Source: Elysia chlorotica
Taxonomy: Eukaryota; Mollusca; Gastropoda; Plakobranchidae
NCBI GenBank assembly: GCA_003991915.1
Contig: RQTK01000003.1
Span: 1,672,281-1,736,280, forward strand
Direction of reading: 5' to 3'
Length of the DNA stretch: 64,000 bases
The notes below the pieces were generated by a model. It made no database searches and was not told the origin of the DNA. It was given only the letters and a program-made list of their open reading frames with translations. A program made the translations under genes and the position numbers. Below are positions 1 through 13,260 of this stretch, in pieces; the stretch's first letter is position 1; each line of letters opens with the position of its first letter.

Positions 1-1324
1 CTTCTTCTTCTTCTTCTTCTTCTTCTTCTTCTTCTTCTTCTTCTTCTTCTTCTTCTTCTTCTTCTTCTTCTTCTTCTTCTTCTTCTTCTTCACTTCCTCC
101 TCCACCTCCCCTACTTTTAAACACTTATTTTTGGCTGTACATTACTACCCAAATGTCCCCAGTATGCCACAGATTTTCTTTCCCTCTGACCACTGTGTAA
201 ACACAGACAGCTAATCTAACCACCAAGCGGCCTCGTGTAAGAAGAAACGCGAGACAGGGCCTGGAAGCCGCACCAACAAACCTGTCACTCCGCGGTGACC
301 GCTCATGTCACTGTCACTGCCAGGATCTGATCTCTAAAGCTGCCAACCTAGCCGGCTAGCAAGGTCCATAATTTCACCTCAACGTGACTGTGTGAGGAAA
401 GTGCATTCCTCTTACATACGCTTTTTAGACAATGTGTTGGCGGTGGCCCTGGTGTCTGGCCAGTTACAGACCGGAAGTTAGGGAGACAGGAACTGAGATT
501 GACTGAAGACCCACAGTACCCTGCCTAAATATAGGTCTCTATCGATAAAATTGGGTTGTTGTCATAACTAATGCTAAGCCCCTGATCTGATCTTGAAACT
601 TGAGTGTTATATGGTATCTTAAGAATTATATCAATGAAATACTACAGGTGACGTACGTACCACCAACTAAGACCCCTCGTACCCTAGGAGACGCAAAGCT
701 CTACATAACTTCAATTGACGCTACGTTATTTGAACTAAAGTGACGTACTTTGTTTTAAATTGCTAACTTAAGAAGGAATCCGTGGTGATTTTTTTCACCA
801 TGTAGAAAACATTGCTAGAACTGTAAAGCAAAATTTGGTTACAGGGCAACGCGGTTTGTTATTAGATATTAGTTGTTGTTTTATGTGGGGGTTTTTTTCT
901 CGTAATAATAGAAACAGAACAAATGTGAACAAAACGTCTTCGTTTTTGGTCCAATACCTGTTTGAAGAAAGAGAAAGGAATGGAGATTTAAAAAAAAGTT
1001 GAGGTGGAGAAAACGATAGAGGAAGGAACAGTCATCTGATTATATGTATGGTAAATCCGTTTGAGCTTTACTGCTTCACAATATGGACAGTTTTTTGTGA
1101 CCTGGGCTCTGGAGCTGCAACTGCTGATGTCTCAAAGCAATTCAATTTCGATTGATTTTGGACAGAAATGAGCGCGAAAGTTCGAGTTACTATTTTTAGC
1201 CATTTTAGCCATCTATGTAAAATAGATAATACTCGGATCCCAAGTAAAATGGTTGAGGCTGCAATTTAAAAAAAAAATCAATAATGCTTTAGATTGTGAA
1301 AGCTATTGAAATGTTTATGCCGTT

Positions 1325-1369
<45 letters not shown>

Positions 1370-3703
1370 TGGTTTTTTTTTGTTACCTGGACGATAAAAC
1401 ACGTTTTTACCGTTTTTAGTAAAAAAAAAAAAAAAGTAGATTTATTATAAAGCTTTTCAAAACATATTGAACAATCATGTTTACAGCCTTTTGTCTCAGT
1501 ATGTGCTCCCCGGTAATTTTGTATAGACGTTTGCGTCCTGTTAGCTATTGCCATTATCCTATAAATCCATGTATTGGTAAATTTTTGTTTGTGTAAGGAT
1601 CGCGCTTATCACTTTAATACTACACGAGCTGTCTGCTTTATCCTTCAACAAAACCTTTACCACGGAAATCAGTTTAACTTGGGAGTCCTCAGTCTTGTAA
1701 CAGGCAAGAGCTAGCCAAATCGTCCTGGCGCGGCCCCATGTACGCTTGATGCAGAGCCACCGTGACAGCTACAATGATTAGCTACAATGCCGCGCGGACA
1801 CAATCTGTTTTTATTATCTTTGTCCAGGAATTTGGAGCTGGGTCGGCGTGCTGTTTATATTAGAGCATGAGACACAAGTTTAACACAATACAACCCATTC
1901 TTATCGCTCCAATCGACATCCCTTTTCCTCTATTGTTCCTACTTTTTTTTCTTTTAAGCTTATCCCAGTTCCCTTTTTTCGTACCGGTTGTGCTTTGATT
2001 CGTGAAAATATCTTTATACAATGTACATTGTAAAGACTGTTCTCTGCGATACTTTGCATAGTTAAGTTACGTTGCCACTGTATAGCCAGAATATACAAGC
2101 AAAGATCCAGATTTTCAAGAATTTCGAGGCCGAAGGTTGAATGTTGGTGTATAAAATCTCATCACCGTGTGTTATTTTTATTCTTTGTCGAGTTTTCCAT
2201 CTGCAATCTGTTTTAACTTAAATTCGATTTGCTGTAAAGGAAACATAGCAGTAATTATTTTTTTTTTATTATGGGTGAGTATGTTATCTTCCTTATCGCA
2301 AACTGTAATCGTTTAATATAAAACTTTCTTATAAGTCATGTGAACTCGAAAACACTAGCGGATAGAGATTTTGGTAGTGTTGTTTTGTTTTCGTTTTGGT
2401 TTGTGTGTGTGTGTGTATTTGTTATGTTAGACAGATTTTTTTAATAAGTTTTCCTATTTTGATTTGTTTACTTTGCGGATTTTTTTTCCTATTTCATCTT
2501 TTCTGGATAGATTCTAGTTGTTAAATTGTCTTTGAAAAAAAGTTTCAGAGCGTCCATAGCCACCGTGAAATATTTTTAAATAAGTGCTGGTTTTAAAATA
2601 TATATCAAAAAGGTGCTTTCGTTGCTAATAATTTTGATTTAAGTTGAATATCTATCTGGTGTTTGCAAAATTGTTCACGCACTTATGCCAAAAAATGTCT
2701 AATCAATTATACACATCGAAATCCAATGCACCACTGCTTAACCCCCAACCAGTACTCTCTTAATTTCCTTTTTCCTACAGAAAAGGGTATTGGGGGAATT
2801 AAAAATGTGTAACATCACAGTCAGACTTAAGGCATTGCTTACTTAACAAATCTTTATCGTATCAACCGTACTTTCACATATTTGGTCATCTTTGCTGAAT
2901 TAAAGTAGCCTATAAAGTTATCAAATTTTCCATTATCAAGACAATTAATTAATTTGAAATGCACATGTTTTATAGCACAAAACATGTTTCTATTACTTTA
3001 AGAAACCCCACAATCTTGATGTTCGTTCCTATGGCGTTTTTTTTTTCACTATGTTGAATCACGGAACATTGGAGGAAATCATACATTGTCAATCCAAGCG
3101 AGAGATGGTACAAAAACAAAATGATCAAGATGACAAATATTTTATGATTTAAATAATTCGCGGCACAGCCACTTGATGATTAACACATGCTGGTCTGCTA
3201 TCACGTGGATTGGATGTTAAACGAACATAATATATGTTTCAACAATGGCTGCCTTCCCTGCGTTGCTTTTAAGATGGCAGGTTACGTTGGCACAATACTG
3301 TTGGTGCATGAAACGAGCTGCATTAGAAAAATAATAATGTTCGGGTGACCAAGGTTCATAGACCGTGAAGGGTCATAAAGTCACTTCATACAATCCAAAG
3401 GAGAAGATTTCATTACATATAATACTGATATTTTGCTAAAATTTAAAATAAATATATGAAGGCAAAAAAGAGCGGACATAGTTTATTGTGAGATTTTGCA
3501 CGTAGACCAATCTACATAGAATTATAACCTGAAGTCATAATGTATCTTGGTTTTCAGCATTACATATCTTAAAATTCCATTACTCTTTGCCTTTTCTTGT
3601 CGTGATTTATTTTGCTAAGTGCCGCTGTACCTCCTGTGCCCTCCTCTCCCATATCTCTCACACTCTCTCTCTCTCTCTCGCGGTCTCTCTGTCTTTGTCG
3701 TTT

Positions 3704-3780
<77 letters not shown>

Positions 3781-4115
3781 GCTATGTCCCAGACTTTCTC
3801 TTTTTTTTTCTTAAATCTACTCTACTCAAACACATTTCTCTTTTTCTATAGCTATATCTCTATCTCTATACCTTTGTCATCAACGTCTTTGCCAAGTTAT
3901 GATCGCCATTTAAATAGGGACCTCGAAATACTTTTTTGCCTCAACTGTTTCCCTAGAAAACCGTAGTGAAACACATATTTGTAATTGTATGTAGACAAAC
4001 TCTACCAAAACAATAAACGAATATTGTTTGGTTATTTATATAGCCTAATGAATGTATTTGAATGGAACCAGTCTGACAACTTATCGATCTCAACACTGAT
4101 TGGTCTACTTTTCAG
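1..4115. other. Upstream intron or 5' flank of the ARHGAP20-like gene
   Basis: No exon could be recognised here. The stretch opens with a pure (CTT)n array (1-90), carries a (TTG)n array (about 1325-1368) and ends with a long (CT)n tract (3706-3772) about 340 bases before the first exon. Because the first exon begins inside a Dbl-homology domain, at least one earlier coding exon must exist. None with a DH-like sequence and suitable splice sites was seen here, so it probably lies left of the window. Confidence 0.6.
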
Positions 4116-4226
4116 GTGAAGCGCATCCCAGATTACGCACGCTACCTGAATGACCTACTGGATGAGACGGACCCCTCACACCCAGACTATGATGACTTGA
4201 GCAAGGCGGCTGGCAGAGTCACATCG
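4116..4226 (+). CDS. Exon encoding the C-terminal part of a Dbl-homology (RhoGEF) domain
   Basis: This 111-base exon (37 codons, phase 0 at both ends) lies between a polypyrimidine tract with ttttcag and a gtgagt donor. It encodes VKRIPDYARYLNDLL followed by DETDPSHPDYDDLSKA. This matches the conserved late helix of DH domains, where the family pattern is roughly (PVQ)RIPRYxLLLxxLLxxTxxxHPDYxxLxxA. DH domains catalyse GDP/GTP exchange on Rho-family GTPases in the cytosol. The residues VKRIP and HPDY are the clearest family marks; one usual Arg (RIPRY) is Asp here (RIPDY). The earlier DH conserved regions are not in view. It joins in frame to the exon at 7837. Whether it belongs to the same transcript as the ARHGAP20-like exons is inferred from phase, strand and order. 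Confidence 0.85.
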
Positions 4227-5913
4227 GTGAGTTAGATGGAGCTACTAGTCGATGCTGGATGCGTGTCCTTATTGTACTCAAATCTGTTTAACCGTTGCCT
4301 TGTTTACAAGTCCCTTGGTCCAATGTCATCTAGCGTTGTATGAATGTGTGTGTGTGTGTGTGTGTGTGTCAAATATACACATTTGTTAATCTATTTTCTC
4401 TGCCCTTTCCTCTATCATTAATTTTTTATCCACCTGTTCTCCATCGTAATTGAATGAAAGTGTGTGTATGGCTGTGTGTGTGTGTGTGTGTGTGTTTGCA
4501 ATATACGTACACTTGTTGATTTCTTTTGCATTTCCCTCCCCATGATTACTCCTTGTGTGCATAATCCAGCAGTGTTTATTTGCATGTGGGTGTGAGTGTT
4601 TATACTTTTTTTTCATTTCTTCTCTTATTCAATTTTCATCCCTTTCGAGAGATGTCCCAATTTGCGACAAGTTCCAAGACCTAGGTCTGAACATTTTTAT
4701 TTTGCTGCTACACTGATTCTCGAACGTTTGTGTTAAACAGTCCTATTTTTCCACAACATAACGGTTAAAGGAAACGATCGAGATTTGGAATTGAACATAT
4801 AGGAACCGTTGATTTTTTTGTTTTTTGTTTTTATATGTACAGCTCATGGTCGAATCGGAGTAGGACATAATATCTGTTTAATTAATATTCTTCAATCCCT
4901 AACGTTATGCAAACGCCAAATTATAATAAAGTATACATTTTCTTACCACGATCTGTATATAGTTCATGTTCGCCTAAACTTTTAAATTTCATCAAACTAA
5001 GACGCAAAACTCGGTTGCGGGCAAATTATAATACAGTCATATGAATATACCTTGACTAATTAAGTACAGGCATTCTAATTTTCAAACACCTTGCAGATTT
5101 AATGCGTCTATCTTTCCCAACAGCACACAGCCGTGTAATTCGGTATTGCTGCCCTGAACCCCATGTGTTTTGCTGGGGTTTCGGTATTTCAGAATTAATG
5201 ATTTTAAAGTTTTTTGGTCTTCATAATAAAGTTGTCGGGTTGTGGGGGGGTGGTTGTTGGTGGGGTGGGGTGGGGGGGGGGGGGGGGGGCTCAATGTCAT
5301 GTCGTTAACCGCAGAGTTATACACGTCATGGACGACTGCCTCTTGACACATCGCTCTTCTCCTAAAGACGCTCTCAAATCTTATTTTTCTAAAACATATT
5401 TTAATTGGGAGATCCAGTTTATACCAGAGTATCAAAAGGACAGCAAGGGACATTGTTAGCGAATTTTTTTTAAATATATATATATTTTTTTTTTTTTTAC
5501 TCTATATGATCATACTGTAATTTTGTGCTGTATGGCATATGTATGATTGAATTTTAAAACAAGCCACGTATTCTTTTTTTTCCCCCCAACCTTTTACATT
5601 TGTAAGATCTTTTCTTTTTCTTGTACTTTTTTTTCAAACAAACAATTTTGTCGGAACTAAACCTTGTTTGTCAATTGAATGTCTTCTTCTCTTCCTCTTA
5701 ATGTTTTAATGTTCTGAGAAGAGAGTTGGTTCTCTTTAGTTGTTGTTTTTGGTAAGAACTTATAAAATGTTTATTTTAATTCTCATTACAACAATTTTAA
5801 ACCACAGAATAACCCTTTATGGCTAAACATTATTGTGCTTTTGTATACCTTAAATTGTGTCTAATCACTACGTTTTAAACTTATTCCTTTTACCCTCCTT
5901 TACTTATCTCTCT

Positions 5914-5975
<62 letters not shown>

Positions 5976-6049
5976 CTCTCTCTATTTCCTCTCTCCCTTT
6001 CTCTCTTTCTCAACACAGGGATTTTTGCTAATAATTCATCTCGTGATAC

Positions 6050-6221
6050 AGATTTCAGTGAGGTGATTTGTCTTAAAGCCCAACGTCAGCACTATATAGG
6101 CTATATTGTGGATGGGCCTCAAGACTGACGTCTGACAAGTGTATATGCTGCCACACACTAGACATGGCGGGGATACTCCGTCTCAGCTGGTCACATTAAA
6201 CTGACACCGACCCAACCAGTT
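6050..6221 (-). mobile_element. Truncated SINE copy (family with conserved CTATATAGG body), 12-bp target-site duplication
   Basis: The body motifs shared with the other copies are visible: cgtcagcactatataggcta, caagactgacgtctgaca, a degraded gagac-type stretch, and cacattaaactgacaccgac. The insert is bounded by the exact 12-mer atctcgtgatac at 6038-6049 and 6222-6233, which I read as a target-site duplication. The tRNA-like head with box A and box B is absent, so this is a 5'-truncated retroposed copy in antisense orientation to the host gene. Confidence 0.75.
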
Positions 6222-7471
6222 ATCTCGTGATACGATGACCCTCTCATATTTAAAATGACACAACCAGTGCACATCATAACTGTGCCAAGTTTTTGTGATT
6301 CTAATGGCTTTTAGCATAGGCATAATGAATGCATGAATACATGCAAGGTCAATGCCAAGCTTCGCTCCACTGCACTGATTCGGATCCTCGGATGACAGTC
6401 ATGCGCACAAAAATCAGTACACCACCAAATCAGCAGTAAAAAAAATCTTGGTTATGTCAATACATTAACAGCATTAGGATTGTGCAGAATACATAACCTC
6501 CATATCTAGAAAACGTATTTACGATACCATTTCAGTTCCCCAAAAATATTCGACGGAGTAGCAGCTTTCAAGCCATTGTAGTTATGGAGTTCTGATTTTT
6601 TATTTTTAGGAGACTTATTGGATTTTTGTGATAAGCCAAGAGGGTAATGGGATGCTTCAAAATTTTAGGATAATTTAGTTTTATAATAACACAAGACAGA
6701 TATGGTGTTTTCTAATGTTTTGGAAAAGTATTGGATGGTGTTCGTACCTAACATCAGCATGAAGTTCAGATTTTTAGAATAGCTCTTGCATGATGATGTA
6801 TCACATTTACTGCAAAAAGTTTATTGTGTAAATCTTGTCAGAAAAGCATAGATAATTATGGTTAATGAGAAGTCAACATATGCTTGGGCTATACATAACA
6901 TAGTCATTACGAGGCTATACATCACGTAGTAATGTAGTTTTAAATGATTGGGATAGAAACAATGATAGAATTGATAACAACTATAAAATGAAAATGAAAA
7001 CATTGTTTCTGCTATCACGCTTTCTCAGATTTCGTTTGTGATTAGTCTAAGCTAATCGGTGTGGTGTTATATAGATGTATATCTTTTTGAATATAGCTAA
7101 TAGCAATTAATTTTACTTACCCAATATAGATTTAGTTAGATTAAACAAGATTTAAATATATCTTAAGTGGCCTAACTATCTAATCTCTTTTTTCTGTTTT
7201 TTTTTTCTGTCCGACTACCCGTTAGTCTGTAAGCCTGTTTATCTGATGTCTGTCTTTCTTCTTCTACCTGTCTCTTTATTTATCCCTCTCTTTTTCTCTC
7301 CTCTGTATTTTTATATATTTACTTATCTGTTTTTCTTCTTGAAATAAAAACATATTTTAATATAGTTTTTTTATATGTGATTCTTGAGAAAAAACGATGC
7401 ACGTTGTTTTGTTTTTGTTTGTTCGTTTTTGTTGCGGTTTTTTGTTTGTTTGTTGTTGTTTTTTGGGGGGT

Positions 7472-7566
7472 TTTGTTTTGTTTTATTGTTGTTGTTGTTT
7501 TTTTTTTTGTTTTTTTTTTTGTTTTGTTTTATTGTTGTTGTTGTTTTTTTTTTTGTTTTTTTTTTC
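7472..7566. repeat. T/G-rich tandem duplication of about 50 bp
   Basis: Two consecutive copies of a unit containing gttttgttttattgttgttg followed by T runs and single Gs. Replication slippage is the simplest explanation. It lies about 270 bases upstream of the exon at 7837. Confidence 0.6.
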
Positions 7567-7836
7567 TTTTGGGGGGGATTCTTTTTACTTTTGGAGGGTA
7601 GTAGTTATGCTTTCAATGAGACATGCAGTTTGTGCTAAAGGCGTTTCACTTCATTTACAGAGAAAATGAGAATCATCCTAATGTTGTATAAATCATTTCA
7701 ATAAATCTATTGGATTCGATATATATATACTTTAATTTTTTATTTGCTTTCTTTGTCCTCTCCCACACCCACCCAACCGACCCATCAAATGTTTCCAAAC
7801 CATCCTCGCTCTACGGTCCCCCGCTGCAACCACCAG

Positions 7837-8421
7837 ATGGTGAAGGAGAGGGAGAATGCGCTGTCGGAGCACGATCCCTACTCTGCGATGGAGGCTGTGC
7901 AAGGCAGATTCCCCAAGGACGATCTTCGGTTATACCAGGGTCACACAGACATCGGTTCACCAGTCACCAGTTCCACCACCAACATCAACAGCAGCAATAA
8001 CAACGACAACGACAATGACAATTGCAGGAGCAATGTCAGCAGCAACCACAATCTCAACAACAACAGCAACAATAACAACAACAATGTTAGCGGCATCAAC
8101 AACAATAAAAATACTACTACATCTCCGGCAGGTGGTAGCACAGGTCACAAAGATAACTTACAAAGTCCACCGACTTCTGCCAAATCTGGACACACGGTTG
8201 TCAACAAGAACGGCAATGATGTGCCGTTAGGCACTTCTATAGCTGCGTCTCCCACCAGCCCTGTCATTTCTCCCAATGTTGATCGCAAGAAAGATAAGTC
8301 GATCAGTAAGCACAACGGAAACGATAACGGCAGCGGTAAAGACAGCCCCAAAGGCATGCACGGCAACGGGAAAAACAACCACCTTAACAATAACAGCAAA
8401 GAGGATAAGGATACAGCTATG
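7837..8421 (+). CDS. Exon encoding the DH-domain tail and a long Asn/Ser-rich linker
   Basis: This 585-base exon (195 codons, phase 0 to phase 0; acceptor ccaccag, donor gtaagt) is the largest in the window. It starts MVKERENALSEHDPYSAMEA and continues VQGRFPKDDLRLYQ, which fits the end of the final DH helix and the start of the DH-PH linker. The rest is low complexity. About half of the residues encoded near 7970-8113 are Asn, with runs such as NNNSNNNNNN. A Ser/Pro/Thr segment (SPPTSAKS, SPTSPVISP) and a Lys/Gly/Asn segment (GKDSPKG, GNGKNNHLNNN) follow. No membrane segment is visible. DH-PH proteins normally have a short linker here, so this insertion would separate DH from PH by roughly 200 residues. 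The open frame extends upstream of the acceptor, so the true 5' boundary rests on splice logic and frame continuity with the previous exon. Confidence 0.82.
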
Positions 8422-8786
8422 GTAAGTATTTTCATTGTACATTTTCTTTCTGTTCTAGGACTTAGCTTTTTCTGGCCAAATATCTTTTTTTTTAAATTCC
8501 TTTCTACAGTAAGAAAATAATATGAAATTTTCAACGTAGAAAATGGTAATAAAAATGTCATTCTGTCACTAAGTAATGAATTGTGTAGGCCTACATTAGG
8601 GGAAGTCAATATCCACCGCCAGCAACGTGAGAACAAAGTTAATCACAGAGGATCAAGCCGCTTTACTTTTGATTCGCTACAAACCCACATGAGAGGCGGA
8701 TTTTACTCTCAGCTTTCTGCAAGGCTCACTCAGAGCGTGGTCTTGATAATATTTTAAGACTATTTATTGTAGGGATAAGATGAATG

Positions 8787-8845
<59 letters not shown>

Positions 8846-9441
8846 CTGATTTGTTCCTTCCTCTACGCCTTGAAGTATTATCTAAAATGACCATGTAGTT
8901 CTACTACGTTTTGGCCACACACAGAAAAAAGGGCGCGCCAGTCTAATAAAACTGGAATAATGAAAACCTAACTCCATAATGCTACCAAAGAATGTGCTTC
9001 CTATTATACAAAAGGACTCATACCAAAGTTGGAGAATTTTTGGGTTGAAAGAGTTTTATGACCGATATGTCCACAGGGGGAGGAAGGATTGTCCTTTAAT
9101 ATACCTTGTAACTAAGTCTCTCTTGTACAGTACGAGGATTTTTTTCAAGGTTGAGTTTAGTTCAAGTTCAAGTTCACTGGCTCTTGAGTGACCCCCCACG
9201 CTTCATTAAGTTTCGGAGTTACGTGTGACATTTTATGCGTTTATGAACAGAACAAAACAGAGAGCGGGTGGTGTAGTGAAAAAGATACAGACGTTGCGCT
9301 TGAGGTCAGTTCTTGAATGGAGCCAAAGGTCGGGTAGGGACTAAGAATTAAGGACTTAGAAGATGTATTGCAACAATAACACGGCGTGTCCCCTAAGAGT
9401 CCACCTCTTGACCAGCATGGGTCAATTCTCGCCATACTTAC

Positions 9442-9897
9442 ATTATATATCATGAATGAACAGCAGGAATCCCAGAGACATTTTCACAATAACTGCGGGC
9501 TTGAGTTTTCCAACAGAGTGCGGGCAGCAAACCTTAGAAAGACTCCTGCGCCCCCCACCCCCTTTTTCTTGTGTTCCTCCTTTCCTCTTCCTCCTCCTCC
9601 TCCTCCTCCTGCCCCTGCTGCTGCCACCCCTTTCCTTCCTTTTCCACCCACCCATCAAAATAAAAGAATATTGTAGAGCCAGCAATGAGTCAATGAGTGA
9701 GGCTCTATTCCTGTCCTGTCGAGCGGTGCTGATTTGCTCTCCAACAACTAAATACAGCTGGTTATATCTCATCAGCAATCGATAACTGGCATCGCTTTTA
9801 AGTCTCTATTGAACTGTATAAAATATTAGTGGGTGGGTAGAATTTAGAAATTTAATGAGTCTTACCTGTAAGGTGAAAATTGATATAAGTATGTCCA
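9442..9897. repeat. 456-bp dispersed duplication, copy 1
   Basis: This segment reappears at 16669-17124 with constant spacing (offset 7227) and no difference found when the two were read side by side. It includes a (CCT)n/(CTG) tract and ends in ataagtatgtcca. The flanks differ on the right. On the left a partial match (tctcgcca, then actt) continues for a few bases. No RNA polymerase III box, long terminal inverted repeat or target-site duplication was clear. Both strands carry open frames of 96-111 codons, but these are proline/leucine or arginine low complexity and unlikely to be genes. Confidence 0.9.
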
Positions 9898-10883
9898 TAT
9901 CAAGCATAATCATACGTATAAAACCTTTAAAATATAATAGAAAATAATAAAATTTAAATAATATTATTTTTAAAAAGTCGTTAATTGGATTTTGTTCTCC
10001 TTTACTTAGTGACCAATTGTTATTATCCCAAACAGAAAGTCCCCTTTCGTTGTTTGTTAGTTTTTGTAAGCAATGATTTACTGCGATTTTCTAAACAATG
10101 ATAAATCAAAATCTTACAACCTGTTTAGAGAAGGAAAACAAAAGCAAAATTATAAGTTATGGAAGAAGTATTACGATGAAATAAAAAAGTAATCTGGTCG
10201 CAAGATGTTACCTGGTCGTTTCAGGTCACGTTACGGTCTGACTAGCAGCGATGCTTAGCTCAATAAAATAAAACCAAGTTACAACGCATCAGACCACACA
10301 CGCAAGCGCTGTTACATTAAAACTTATGTGGCATAGCAATTTATTCAGTAATATAAAGATTTAACGCTGCATGTCATATTTTTCTCCTTTTAGACAGTTT
10401 AGCGGACAACGAAATCTCGCATAAGGTGACCCTAAAGTCCACTCTAGTAACATATCTAGCCGAAACGACCTGGTTTTAACCTCTCAAATTTGGTCAAGTT
10501 CTACGAGGAGGGACAGTAAGCCGTCACAAGTAACCAGACAGGTTTTCCCTTGTTTGTAATCTCTGCACTCTATGGCAGCACGGTGACTTTTGATCGTGAA
10601 AAGTTCACAGCGTTGGTCTGCCAGAGACCGCCTGGGGTTACGTCCAGTGGGACCGGCAGGTTTAGGTCTACAGGCCGCAAGGTTTCTCAATAAATAATGC
10701 AGACTGTACCACTGCAGTGGTCTGGGTGTAATATTAATTTTACAGCTAACCTTACAAGTCGCCCGGCAAGTCGTATAGAGTGTAAGGATTGTTTTCATCA
10801 AGGTCTTCAGTTGTGTTTATTGTGCAACAATGAGACCTACATCGTAGCGCATGTACATTTTTATCTGGACTGTTTGAGGTGCC

Positions 10884-11053
<170 letters not shown>

Positions 11054-13156
11054 CTCCCAGTGCTTACTCCAAAGCATGTCAAGTTAGCCTGTACAATCTT
11101 ATTCAATAAGTAGCCAATGGTATTCACTTAATAGATAAAGAAAAGTTTCACGTGATTAATGTTCGCCTAAACTGCGTTTTATTTTCCACATTCAGATATT
11201 TCATAAGAGTAGAATTAGATACACTTGCTATCAAGAGGAAAACCATTGTCAACATCAGCTATAGTAGCCACCACCAACGCATCACCATTATCAAAATATC
11301 ATCGGGAAACTATGTTCAATTCTCCTATCGGTATTTGTAATATCCTCTTTGGTCTTAACAAAAATTCGAAGAAATGAGACTCCTTTATAGAGAGGGCTGA
11401 AGTCATTTAGATTCGAACAATGGGCCATGTGTTTGTCAATTAAGAGCTCTGCCAAACGGGCGGGCCACGTGCTTAAATACAAAAATAATCAGCAAAACAA
11501 GAATTATTAGCAACAATTATAATTATATAACTAATTCAATACAATGAAATCAACAGTAACAAAGAGAGAAAAAAGAAAGAGATGCAAAAAAACTTCATAT
11601 ATCATACCGACTTTAAATATTATTTCTCTCGGTACAGTAATACCTCCTGATCTCAGCCAAATGTTTCTATCTTCTCCCCCGGAGTCCGAAGCAGACACCT
11701 TATTCCTCTGTGGAAGCCAACTTCAAAAGCGGGCTGCTCGTAAAATAAAAGCGGGCTAATTCTGCCACGCATCACTGGACTGTCCCTTGAGCCCCTCGAG
11801 TCGGTGTCCCCAAGTGGTCGCGAGGGTGGGGGATGACGAATCGTGCGCTGTAACTGCTGACCTGCCAACTTTACAGCGACTGGTGAACATCTAGCCTGTT
11901 CCTTACAGGGGCATATTCAGCTAAAATGCCCAATGCGGTGGCTGGGTGGGTTGACAAGTAAAAAACTGACCTCATAGCTAGGCTATGTCAGACACTGCCC
12001 GGCGCCCACGCATTGCTCCGGACAGTTGGTGTGCAGTGTACAGTTTCACAACGTCCAGTGCATAGATCTATTCTGTCTGCGTTCTTTCATAAACAATTTT
12101 ATAATGCGTCTACTTATTGTAACATGTAAATATAGCTACTTTTGAATTGATAGCGTGGGAAGGGTTGCTTTTTTCTGTAACCCTTTTTTTTGCATACAAA
12201 CTTCTTGGATGCTGTTGAAATACTAGTCAGTGGGGTTAATTATGTGGGTAACTAACTGCAATGCACGTGCAATTTCGTCTTCGATGAGCGTTATACTTTT
12301 TTCCCTTTGAAGATTTTTGACTGGTGCAATAACTTGTTGTTTTTTTTTTTTGTGTTTTTTGTTGTTTTTTTTTTGTATCCGAGGTCAGTATGATGGGAAA
12401 TCGAGGAACATCGCTCCATCGCTAATTCTATTCTTTTTTTTTTAACCAATAACTTTATGGACACTTTACTTTACAGGAGAAAGTGCTGCCTATAACGTTA
12501 TGAACGATCAAAAGATTTCCAAGGGCGTTTGGAGATGAAAATAAAACTTGAGTTTTGCGATGCATTTCCATCTCAAGATGCGCAGTTTTCACATGCGGCG
12601 CCCTGAATCTCGTTTATGGTGTATTTTCTCCGTTGTGCCCCTTTCAAATTTAACTATTTTTACTTCTCACTATATCCTTTCAAAATATTCTTTTGTAGCC
12701 GGCCATCCATTAGTTACCTTTTTTCTTTCGTTCTCCATCTTTTTATGTACGTGGGAGTTCAAAAAAGAAACTCTCACAACCACCATCCTCTCTCGTAACA
12801 ACCTCACACACAACGTAGTCCTACAGGCCACCGACCTAGAAAAAAAGGTCCTTGTCTTTGAATTAACATACATTGTAGTAAAAACCGTTACTGGGGGGTT
12901 AGGGAAGAGGGATTGACCGACGCACAATTATAAACACTAGAGACGATCTGTTAGTATCCCCTGCTGTTTTTACTGTGAACTACTACTAGATGCAGCTCCC
13001 GTTTCTGTCGCTTCCCGCGGTAATGTATAGAGTTGCTTGGTTGTTTGTTTTTCTTCTATTCTTTTTATCATTGACAAAAGCTCCTAGATTGAGTTTGAGT
13101 AGTAAAAATTCAGAGAGACAAGGAGGCAGAGACATACAGACAAATGCTGAGAGACT

Positions 13157-13157
<1 letters not shown>

Positions 13158-13216
<59 letters not shown>

Positions 13217-13260
13217 GGCAGACAGACAGACAGAACAGACAGACAGACAGACAGACAGAC
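13158..13260. repeat. (CAGA)n microsatellite
   Basis: Tandem CAGA/GACA tetranucleotide with one AACA and one GGCA interruption. It forms the left part of the 346-bp tandem duplication that follows. Confidence 0.95.

Larger units (their letters stand above)
4227..7836 (+). other. Intron (3.6 kb) between the two DH-region exons
   Basis: GT-AG intron, phase 0. It holds (GT)n runs near 4342-4369 and 4470-4495, an 18-base G run (5272-5289), a (CT)n array (about 5920-5971), a truncated SINE with target-site duplications (6050-6221) and a T/G-rich stretch with a short tandem duplication (about 7472-7566). No coding sequence was recognised. Confidence 0.75.

Noticed and set aside
9443-9785. Open frames of 96-111 codons on both strands, repeated at 16670-17012
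   Set aside because: They are mostly proline, leucine or arginine runs from a (CCT)n tract, overlap each other on both strands and lie in a duplicated intronic segment; no domain was recognised.
13158-13260. Regular tetranucleotide array that could be mistaken for a CRISPR
   Set aside because: No spacers; it is a simple microsatellite in a eukaryotic intron.
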